Shown piece after piece: positions 57,918 to 64,000 of a DNA stretch of 64,000 nt; the stretch's first letter is position 1, and each line of letters begins with the position of its first letter. The notes beneath the pieces are model-generated. The model made no database searches and had not been told where the DNA came from. It worked only from the letters and a program-made list of their open reading frames with translations. The translations under genes were made by a program, and so were the position numbers. Where the stretch lies: assembly GCF_024585165.1 (NCBI RefSeq), contig NZ_CP029008.1, positions 2,852,001-2,916,000 of the forward strand. The letters are read 5' to 3'. The stretch is from Bradyrhizobium sp. WBOS07 (GTDB lineage: Bacteria > Pseudomonadota > Alphaproteobacteria > Rhizobiales > Xanthobacteraceae).

Positions 57918-59536
57918 CTCCGCAGCCCCGGCGCCTCCTGCCCGGTTCGCGCGACGTACTCCGTGTAGCCGCCGCCGAACTGGTGGATGCCTTCCGGCGT
58001 CAGCTCCAGCACGCGGTTCGACAGAACGCTGAGGAAATGCCGGTCGTGCGAGACGAACAGCATGGTGCCCTCGAAATCCGACAGCGCATTGATCAGCATC
58101 TCCTTGGTGGCGAGGTCGAGATGGTTGGTCGGCTCGTCCAGCACCAGGAAGTTCGGCGGATCGAACAGCATCTTGGCCATGACGAGGCGGGCCTTCTCGC
58201 CACCCGACAGCACCCGGCAGCGCTTCTCGACGTCGTCGCCGGAGAAGCCGAAGCAGCCGGCGAGCGCGCGCAACGAGCCCTGCCCCGCGGTCGGAAACGC
58301 ATCTTCGAGCGACTGGAACACGGTGCGTTCGCCGTCGAGCAGATCCATCGCGTGCTGGGCGAAATAGCCCATCTTGACGCTGCCACCGAGTGCCACCGTG
58401 CCCTGGTCGGGCTCGCTCGCGCCCGCGACCAGCTTGAGCAGCGTCGATTTGCCGGCGCCGTTGACGCCCATCACGCACCAGCGCTCCCTGCGGCGGATCA
58501 TGAAATCGAAGCCGTCGTAGATGCGCTTTGAGCCGTAGCCCTTGTGCACGCTCTTGAGCGCGACCACGTCCTCGCCCGAGCGCGGCGCCGGCGGGAAGTC
58601 GAACGCCACGCTCTGGCGGCGCCGCGGCGGCTCGACCCGCTCGATCTTGTCGAGCTTCTTCACCCGGCTCTGCACCTGCGCCGCATGCGAAGCGCGCGCC
58701 TTGAAGCGCTCGATGAACTTGATCTCCTTGGCGAGCATCGCCTGCTGGCGCTCGAACTGCGCCTGCTGCTGCTTCTCGTTCAGGGCGCGCTGCTGCTCGT
58801 AGAACTCGTAGTCGCCGGTGTAGGTGGTGAGAGAGCCTGAATCGATCTCGATCACCTTGGAGATCACGCGGTTGATGAACTCGCGGTCGTGCGAGGTCAT
58901 CAACAGCGCGCCTTCGTAATCGTGCAGGAATTTCTCCAGCCAGATCAGGCTTTCGAGGTCGAGATGGTTGCTCGGCTCGTCGAGCAGCATGACGTCGGGA
59001 CGCATCAGGAGGATGCGCGCCAGCGCCACGCGCATCTTCCAGCCGCCGGAGAGCTTGCCGACGTCGCCGTCCATCATCTCCTGGCTGAAGCCGAGGCCCG
59101 CCAGCGCCTCGCGCGCGCGGCCGTCGAGCGCATAGCCGTCGAGCTCCTCGAAACGGTGCTGCACCTCGCCGTAGCGGGCGATGATCTCGTCCATCTGGTC
59201 GGCCTTGTCAGGGTCGGCCATCGCGGTCTCGAGCGCGCGCAACTCGGCGGCGACCTCGCTGACGGGACCCGCGCCATCCATCACCTCGGCGACGGCGCTG
59301 CGGCCACTCATCTCGCCGACGTCCTGGTTAAAATAGCCGATGGTGATGCCGCGATCGATCGAGACCTGTCCCTCGTCGGGCAGGTCCTGGCCGGCGATCA
59401 TCCGGAACAGCGTGCTCTTGCCGGCGCCGTTGGGGCCGACGAGCCCGATCTTCTCGCCCTTGTTGAGGGCAGCGGAGGCTTCGATGAACAGGATCTGGTG
59501 GCCGGCTTGCTTGCTGACGTTGTCGAGGCGGATCAT
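57914..59536 (-). CDS. ABC-F family ATPase (ribosome-associated type)
   Basis: A 540-residue cytoplasmic protein with two ABC domains and no membrane part. The first domain has GPNGAGKST (about 35-43), LSGGWKMRVALARIL and LLDEPSNHLDL. An arm/linker follows with KEIKFIERFKARASHAAQVQ. The second domain has GVNGAGKSTLL, LSGGEKARLVMAKML and LDEPTNHLDL. This layout matches EttA/Uup/YbiT-like proteins that act on ribosomes; which subtype is uncertain, but the linker length suits the YbiT/Uup-like group. ATG 59536. Monocistronic. Confidence 0.95.
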   Translation of the reverse strand: MIRLDNVSKQAGHQILFIEASAALNKGEKIGLVGPNGAGKSTLFRMIAGQDLPDEGQVSIDRGITIGYFNQDVGEMSGRSAVAEVMDGAGPVSEVAAELRALETAMADPDKADQMDEIIARYGEVQHRFEELDGYALDGRAREALAGLGFSQEMMDGDVGKLSGGWKMRVALARILLMRPDVMLLDEPSNHLDLESLIWLEKFLHDYEGALLMTSHDREFINRVISKVIEIDSGSLTTYTGDYEFYEQQRALNEKQQQAQFERQQAMLAKEIKFIERFKARASHAAQVQSRVKKLDKIERVEPPRRRQSVAFDFPPAPRSGEDVVALKSVHKGYGSKRIYDGFDFMIRRRERWCVMGVNGAGKSTLLKLVAGASEPDQGTVALGGSVKMGYFAQHAMDLLDGERTVFQSLEDAFPTAGQGSLRALAGCFGFSGDDVEKRCRVLSGGEKARLVMAKMLFDPPNFLVLDEPTNHLDLATKEMLINALSDFEGTMLFVSHDRHFLSVLSNRVLELTPEGIHQFGGGYTEYVARTGQEAPGLRS

Positions 59537-59598
59537 GAGTGTCTTTTGGGGGATTTTTGCGTTGCAGCGTCATAGGGCATGCGGAGCGCCAGGGGAAG

Positions 59599-59630
59599 CC
59601 CGGGACAGGCCGGGATCCGGCCTGCCCGGG
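59599..59630. other. GC-rich palindrome in the gap 59537-59792
   Basis: CCCGGGACAGGCCGG (from 59599) mirrors CCGGCCTGCCCGGG (to 59630) around AT, with one mismatch. It lies upstream of the ABC-F gene, in a 256-base gap without coding sequence. It resembles the CCGGGACAAGCCCGG part of the repeat at 55818-55903 and may be a relic of it. Confidence 0.45.
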
Positions 59631-59792
59631 GGTCAATTCCCTGGTCGTCGTCCCTCAAGCTTGGGGGCTTGGACCCAACGCCACCAGCGCCGTGAGCTCG
59701 CACCTCCACGCTTCAGAAAGCCATCGGTCCGCCGTCACAATCCCCGTATCGTCCAGGCATCCTGCGCGCGGCGCCCGCGTGCAGGATGGCCG

Positions 59793-60146
59793 TCACTTCC
59801 TGAGGACGCCCGGATTGGTATTTCCAAGCTGCTGGATGGCAGCATTCGCGGCCGGCGTGTCGTAAGTCGGTCGAGATCCGCCGCCGTCCTGACCAGAAGG
59901 CGTGACGCCCAGTCGCTCACCTGTCGTTCCCTTGTTCTTTGCATTGGACGTGTTGGGGCCCGGCGACCCCCCAGTTCCGCTCAGCGTGGTCCCATTCGAG
60001 AGCGTCGAACCGCCGGTACCGCCCGGGCCGGCTCCGCTCGTGCCGCCGCCGGATGAAGAACCGCCGGAAGCGCCTCCCGAGCTTTGCGCCATGGCGAATG
60101 AAATGCTGCCCAGCAGGATCGTCGCCGCGATGGCAAGAAGCTTCAT
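59793..60146 (-). CDS. Small exported Gly/Ser-rich protein
   Basis: A 117-residue protein with a signal peptide (MKLLAIAATILLGSISFAM, cleavage at AMAQ) and a mature part dominated by Gly, Ser and Thr (SSGGASGGSSSGGGTSG). It ends in a more ordered PAANAAIQQLGNTNPGVLRK. No domain. Such proteins are common in rhizobia and thought to be secreted or periplasmic. ATG 60146 is preferred over 60164, which would add a non-signal start. It is on the same strand as the downstream ABC-F gene, 256 bases away, and probably separate. Confidence 0.7.
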   Translation of the reverse strand: MKLLAIAATILLGSISFAMAQSSGGASGGSSSGGGTSGAGPGGTGGSTLSNGTTLSGTGGSPGPNTSNAKNKGTTGERLGVTPSGQDGGGSRPTYDTPAANAAIQQLGNTNPGVLRK

Positions 60147-60224
60147 GTCCGTCCCTCCATGCACCAGCGATCGCTCAGGTCGCTGCAGTTTTTCCTTGCG
60201 GGCCAGTAGCGCCAGCTCCCGCTC

Positions 60225-60479
60225 CTAACGCCGGCGAGCGATCCATGCCCCGGCGAGAAAAGCCACGAGCAACGACCGTAGCGGCGCCCTCACCGCCATC
60301 CCGCGCAGCTGGTCGGCCCATCGCGTCGCGGACTTCGGCGAAGGCGAGTTGAGCTGCGACCGGACCGTTCCTGCTTTCTCTTCGGAACCCAATCGCTGGG
60401 TCGTGGTCTGGTTCCCGCGGTCCTGCTGGTCCGTGAGCCCGGATGCCTCCGTCATCGCCTCTGCTTCCTTGATGTCCAT
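60225..60479 (-). CDS. Small C-terminally membrane-anchored protein
   Basis: An 84-residue protein. The N-terminal 50 residues are polar (MDIKEAEAMTEASGLTDQQD). After that come the segment TRWADQLRGMAVRAPLRSLL and a hydrophobic end VAFLAGAWIARRR, an arrangement seen in ElaB/YqjD-type small proteins that insert by a C-terminal helix and often bind ribosomes under stress. The similarity is general, not a firm family match. ATG 60479 is the chosen start. It is 78 bases upstream of the exported Gly/Ser protein gene on the same strand. Confidence 0.65.
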   Translation of the reverse strand: MDIKEAEAMTEASGLTDQQDRGNQTTTQRLGSEEKAGTVRSQLNSPSPKSATRWADQLRGMAVRAPLRSLLVAFLAGAWIARRR

Positions 60480-60591
60480 GCGCGAACTCCAATCCTGCCG
60501 CGGTTGCGAACCAACATCCTGATCTCAGGTGCTATGGCGCCAGCGTTCATGCGAACTATATGGTTGACCACAAGCCCGCCGTATCACTCCC

Positions 60592-61335
60592 TTGAAGAAG
60601 CCCTTGCTCATCCTTCTGTTCCTCGTCTTGGCACCGCTGGCCGCTTCAGCGGTGAGATATGTTTGGCTGGGCGATGGCCGCGAGAATTGGCAAACCGCCG
60701 ATCGGTCGAGCGCCGGCCTTCTGCCCGCCGCTGCCGCCAATTCCGAAGCCGTCATACGGGTGTTCGGGGCGAGAACGGTGAGATGGCGCAGCATCTTCGC
60801 GGTTCACACCTGGATCGTCGTCAAGGAGAAGGATGCGCCGACCTACACCCGGTATGACTACACGGCGTGGGGCGAGCCGATCCGCACCAACGGCTTTGCT
60901 CCGGACGGTCGATGGTTCGGCGCCGCGCCGGAAACCATTGTCGCCGTCGATGGAGCGCGCGCGGAGGCGCTGATCCCCAAGATCAGGCATGTGATTGAAA
61001 ACTACAAGTTTCGATCCTATGGCGATTACAGCGTCTGGCCTGGTCCCAATTCCAACACGTTCGTGCAGGCCGCGCTCGACGCCGTCCCCGAGCTTCGCGC
61101 CGTCCTGCCGCCGACCGCGATCGGCAAGGACTTCCCGTACACCGGCAGATGGGCCGGCATAACCGCCTCGGGTACGGGCATCTATGCCTCGCTTGCCGGA
61201 TATCTCGGCTTCTCGATCGGCTGGGTCGAAGGCCTGGAGATCAATTTCTTCGGTGCCGTGCTCGGCTTCGACATCCGGCGCCCGGCGCTCAAGCTACCCG
61301 GCCTCGGCCGCGTTGGGCTTCGCCCCGGCGTATGA
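60592..61335 (+). CDS. DUF3750 protein, exported or membrane-anchored
   Basis: A 247-residue protein with an N-terminal hydrophobic segment (LLILLFLVLAPLAASA) and a DUF3750 domain: SIFAVHTWIVVKEKDAPTYT, YDYTAWGEPIRTNGFAPDGR, and YSVWPGPNSNTFVQAALDAV. The conserved His and Asn-rich motifs hint at a papain-like or NlpC-like fold acting in the periplasm, but no activity is known. The start is TTG 60592, since no ATG lies at the family N terminus. Monocistronic and divergent from the small anchored protein gene. Confidence 0.87.
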   Translation: MKKPLLILLFLVLAPLAASAVRYVWLGDGRENWQTADRSSAGLLPAAAANSEAVIRVFGARTVRWRSIFAVHTWIVVKEKDAPTYTRYDYTAWGEPIRTNGFAPDGRWFGAAPETIVAVDGARAEALIPKIRHVIENYKFRSYGDYSVWPGPNSNTFVQAALDAVPELRAVLPPTAIGKDFPYTGRWAGITASGTGIYASLAGYLGFSIGWVEGLEINFFGAVLGFDIRRPALKLPGLGRVGLRPGV

Positions 61336-61579
61336 GCGGGATTGGCAGCAGAACCTGCGTCAATCACGCCAGCGGTAACCCCGGTTTGCAGACATGGACT
61401 TTACCTCGTCCTGCCGCGCGGGCGAAAAGCGTATTCGGCCTCTCGCACCTGCTGCGACATCTTGTTCGCTTCAAGGACGAAGCCAAGGCGACGGTTTGAC
61501 AGGAATGTGAGCCGCGATGTGAGAGGACACGGCTATACTTCGGACCGCTTGCAATGGAACAACGAACGGCCGCGGGCAA

Positions 61580-61735
61580 ATGCGATGCCGCTCTGATCCG
61601 AGCCTAACCGACGACACCGCGCCTGCTGAGACAAGTGTGTGGCGGGCAATAGCGCTGTGCGGCTTCTATACGTTGCTTGGCGCTCTCGCAGCCGCGTTAG
61701 CCGCTGCGATCGGTACCGTCTCCCACTGGATCTGA
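61580..61735 (+). CDS. Possible small membrane protein, 51 residues
   Basis: A short frame in the 570-base stretch between the DUF3750 gene and the antiporter gene. It begins MRCRSDPSLTDDTAPAETSV and has a strong single hydrophobic helix near the C terminus (IALCGFYTLLGALAAALAAA) before GTVSHWI. The ATG at 61580 is preceded by CGCGGGCAA, a poor ribosome site. Composition is protein-like and there is no overlap with a known repeat. I cannot name a homologue. The stretches on either side, 61336-61579 and 61736-61907, show nothing I can support. Confidence 0.4.
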   Translation: MRCRSDPSLTDDTAPAETSVWRAIALCGFYTLLGALAAALAAAIGTVSHWI

Positions 61736-61907
61736 CTGCACCATTTCAAACCGAGTGACCCGCTGGCGGCATCGGAGGATGGCGGCTCACCACGCAGGCG
61801 CCAACAGCTGCTAAATCTAGCGGTGGAGATATCTTCCTGCCTCAGCTAAGCAATCGGGTGAGCGAAACACACGTCCTTTACCCCGCAGATTGAGGCAGCC
61901 GAACGCG

Positions 61908-64000
61908 ATGTTCCTCCTTGCCGTTCTCGTCCTTCCTTTCGCCGGAAGCTTCATTGCGGCTCTCCTGCGGGTCAATGCGCGCGATGCTGAGGCATGGCTC
62001 GCGGGAAGCGTCGCTCTTGCTGCCTTTGTCCTCACAGCCACGGCCTATCCCGGCGTCACGAATGGCGGCGTCATCGCCTGGCGAACGGAGTGGGTTGCCG
62101 AACTCGACCTCGCGTTTGTTCTGAGAGTTGACGGCTTCGCCTGGGCCTTCGCCATGCTGGTCACCGGAATCGGCTTTCTGGTGGTGCTGTATGCTCGCTA
62201 CTACATGTCGCCCAGCGATCCCGTTCCGCGCTTCTTTTCGCTGCTGCTCGCGTTCATGGGCGCCATGCTCGGGATCGTGCTGTCCGGAAACCTGCTGCAG
62301 CTGGTGTTCTTCTGGGAGCTGACCAGCCTGTTTTCGTTCTTGCTGATCAGCTACTGGCACCACAATTCGACCGCAAGGGACGGCGCGCGAATGGCGCTCG
62401 TGATCACTTCGAGCGGCGGCCTTTGCCTGTTCGCCGGCGTGCTGCTGATCGGGCACATTGTCGGGAGCTACGACCTGGACAAGGTGTTGGCCTCCGGAGA
62501 CGCGATCCGCTCGCATGCGCTCTACGTCCCCGCGCTCGTGTTGATCCTGCTCGGCGCTCTCACCAAAAGCGCCCAGTTTCCCTTTCATTTCTGGCTTCCG
62601 CACGCGATGGCGGCTCCGACGCCCGTGTCCGCCTATCTTCATTCAGCCACCATGGTGAAGGCCGGCGTGTTCCTCCTGGTGCGGCTCTGGCCGGCTCTGG
62701 GCGGAACGAACGAGTGGTTGTGGCTGGTAGGATCTGCCGGCTTGATCACGTTTCTTCTGGGCGCATTTCTCGCCGTGTTCCAGCAGGATTTGAAAGGGCT
62801 CCTCGCCTACTCGACAATCAGCCATCTCGGCTTGATCACGCTCCTGACCGGACTCGATACCCCGTTCGGTCAGATCGCCGCCATCTTTCACATCATGAAT
62901 CACGCGACCTTCAAGGCGTCGCTTTTCATGGCCGCGGGCATCATTGACCATGAAACGGGCACGCGCGACATTCGCCGCCTGAGCGGTCTATGGACCTTCA
63001 TGCCGATCACGGCGACCTTGGCCATGGTCGCCGCGGGCTCGATGGCGGGAGTCCCGCTATTGAACGGATTTCTCTCCAAGGAAATGTTCTTCGCCGAAAC
63101 CATCGAGATCCACGACAACTCGCTTGTCGACCGGGCGCTTCCCTATATCGTCACCGCCGCGAGCACTTTCAGCGTGGCCTATTCGCTGCGGTTCATTCGC
63201 GACGTGTTCTTCGGGCCGGCTCCGGTCGGCCTTCCGCATACGCCCCACGAGCCGCCGCTCCTGATGCGGCTTCCCGCCGAGCTTCTGGTGCTCGCATGCG
63301 TCGTCGTCGGTATCGCGCCCTCCTTGACCGTTGCACCCATTCTCGATACGGCAGCTCAAGCAGTTCTCGGCTCAAAGATGCCGGAATACAGTCTGCGCAT
63401 TTGGCACGGCTTTACCCCCGAATTGCTGATGAGCATCGTCGCGATGGTCGGTGGCGTCGCCGTCTATGCGATGCTGCGCTCGTACCTGCTCGCCCACGAA
63501 GGCCCACCCTTGCTCCGCCGCTTCAGCGGCAAGCAGATTTTCGACTGGTTGATGGTGACGTTGTCCTGGCGGCTTGCACGATGGCTCGAGAGCAAGCTCG
63601 GGACGAGACATCTCCAGCCGCAGTTGAGGGTTCTGGCCGGCATCGCTTTCCTCGCTGCCTTGCTGCCGCTCCATGCACGCGGCATCATGCTGACCGATCC
63701 CCTGGCCGGCGAGTTCGATCCCGTCTTTGCCTTGCTCTGGGCGGTCGGCGCCGCCTGCGCTATCGGAGCTGCAGTACAGGCGAAATTCCATCGTGTCGTC
63801 GCGCTGATACTGCTCGGGACCGCCGGTCTCGTGACCTGCATCAGCTTCGTATGGCTGTCCGCTCCGGATGTCGCGCTGACACAGATCGTCGTGGAGACCG
63901 TCACGACGGTCCTCCTCTTGCTCGGCTTGCGGTGGCTGCCGAAACGCGTGACACCAGCGAGTTCGGACAAGGGACCCGGCAGGATCCGATGGCATCGCGT
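61908..64000 (+). CDS. Monovalent cation/H+ antiporter large subunit (MrpA/MnhA/PhaA type), 3' end missing
   Basis: A reading frame of at least 697 residues that runs out of the window. It is very hydrophobic with many membrane helices. The first part (about 1-500) is NuoL-like: ARYYMSPSDPVPRFFSLLLA and LVFFWELTSLFSFLLISYWH. It continues FPFHFWLPHAMAAPTPVSAY, with the conserved Lys in LGALTKSAQ, and SATMVKAGVFLLVR. From about 570 on it becomes the MrpA-specific C-terminal domain (VALTQIVVETVTTVLLLLG). It is the start of a seven-subunit or six-subunit sodium or potassium/proton antiporter operon. ATG 61908 is the first sensible start. No upstream regulator was found. Confidence 0.93.
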   Translation, partial: MFLLAVLVLPFAGSFIAALLRVNARDAEAWLAGSVALAAFVLTATAYPGVTNGGVIAWRTEWVAELDLAFVLRVDGFAWAFAMLVTGIGFLVVLYARYYMSPSDPVPRFFSLLLAFMGAMLGIVLSGNLLQLVFFWELTSLFSFLLISYWHHNSTARDGARMALVITSSGGLCLFAGVLLIGHIVGSYDLDKVLASGDAIRSHALYVPALVLILLGALTKSAQFPFHFWLPHAMAAPTPVSAYLHSATMVKAGVFLLVRLWPALGGTNEWLWLVGSAGLITFLLGAFLAVFQQDLKGLLAYSTISHLGLITLLTGLDTPFGQIAAIFHIMNHATFKASLFMAAGIIDHETGTRDIRRLSGLWTFMPITATLAMVAAGSMAGVPLLNGFLSKEMFFAETIEIHDNSLVDRALPYIVTAASTFSVAYSLRFIRDVFFGPAPVGLPHTPHEPPLLMRLPAELLVLACVVVGIAPSLTVAPILDTAAQAVLGSKMPEYSLRIWHGFTPELLMSIVAMVGGVAVYAMLRSYLLAHEGPPLLRRFSGKQIFDWLMVTLSWRLARWLESKLGTRHLQPQLRVLAGIAFLAALLPLHARGIMLTDPLAGEFDPVFALLWAVGAACAIGAAVQAKFHRVVALILLGTAGLVTCISFVWLSAPDVALTQIVVETVTTVLLLLGLRWLPKRVTPASSDKGPGRIRWHR

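Noticed and set aside
1..64000. tRNA or rRNA genes
   Set aside because: I scanned the gaps for T-loop-like GGTTCGA and acceptor-stem patterns and found none that fold convincingly; a dedicated search could still reveal one.

Overview
The window is high-GC, gene-dense alphaproteobacterial chromosome. It most resembles Bradyrhizobium or a close Nitrobacteraceae relative: a GapR (DUF2312) homologue, a B12-dependent NrdJ, minCDE, an orphan TRAP binding protein, an Mrp/Pha-type antiporter gene, many small exported proteins with no known function, and at least five families of short intergenic palindromes typical of that group. The genus is inferred from gene content and style, not from a marker gene. 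I saw no rRNA, tRNA, CRISPR array, transposase or integrase.

Layout. 1-3.2 kb: a hybrid sensor kinase and an EamA exporter. 3.2-7.8 kb: an unexplained gap, then a hairpin-rich leader and nrdJ. 7.8-10.8 kb: a small accessory patch with a DUF4160/DUF2442 pair, an AAA-DUF4435 (PARIS-like) gene with an in-frame amber codon lying between two copies of one repeat, and a ParB-domain protein. 10.8-23.5 kb: housekeeping and small conserved genes, among them a PfpI-like protein, nitroreductase, DUF421, GapR, VOC, two c-type cytochromes, PhnA/YjdM-like, M15-like peptidase, pyridoxal kinase, PaiB-like, SMR pump and an SH3 protein with a tandem repeat. 23.6-26.1 kb: a flavin monooxygenase divergent from a MarR regulator around a palindromic operator. 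26.2-31.2 kb: exported proteins, an L,D-transpeptidase and an SDR enzyme. 31.4-33.2 kb: minC-minD-minE.

33.5-39.9 kb holds the most coherent uncharacterised unit: an ABC transporter (binding protein, permease, ATPase) whose operon also encodes an epimerase-like protein, a GNAT acetyltransferase and a dihydrodipicolinate-synthase-family protein. A RutR-like TetR regulator sits in the middle, and matching 16-bp palindromes lie in front of both the regulator and the operon. 40-43 kb: TRAP binding protein, DUF982-like, a DUF2778 peptidoglycan enzyme and DUF1810. 43-46 kb: a small catabolic cluster (enoyl-CoA hydratase, tautomerase-like, TetR, 2-keto-4-pentenoate hydratase-like) with paired operators. 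46-53 kb: signalling (chemoreceptor, AraC regulator, DUF2336-PilZ-HD-GYP). 53-61 kb: mixed metabolism (nitroreductase, esterase, cupin, PsiF, MBL hydrolase, GDPD, ABC-F, DUF3750). The window ends inside the first gene of a multisubunit cation/proton antiporter.

For a second look I rate highest the interrupted AAA-DUF4435 gene and its flanking repeats, the TetR-controlled transport/enzyme operon, and the structured leader of nrdJ.
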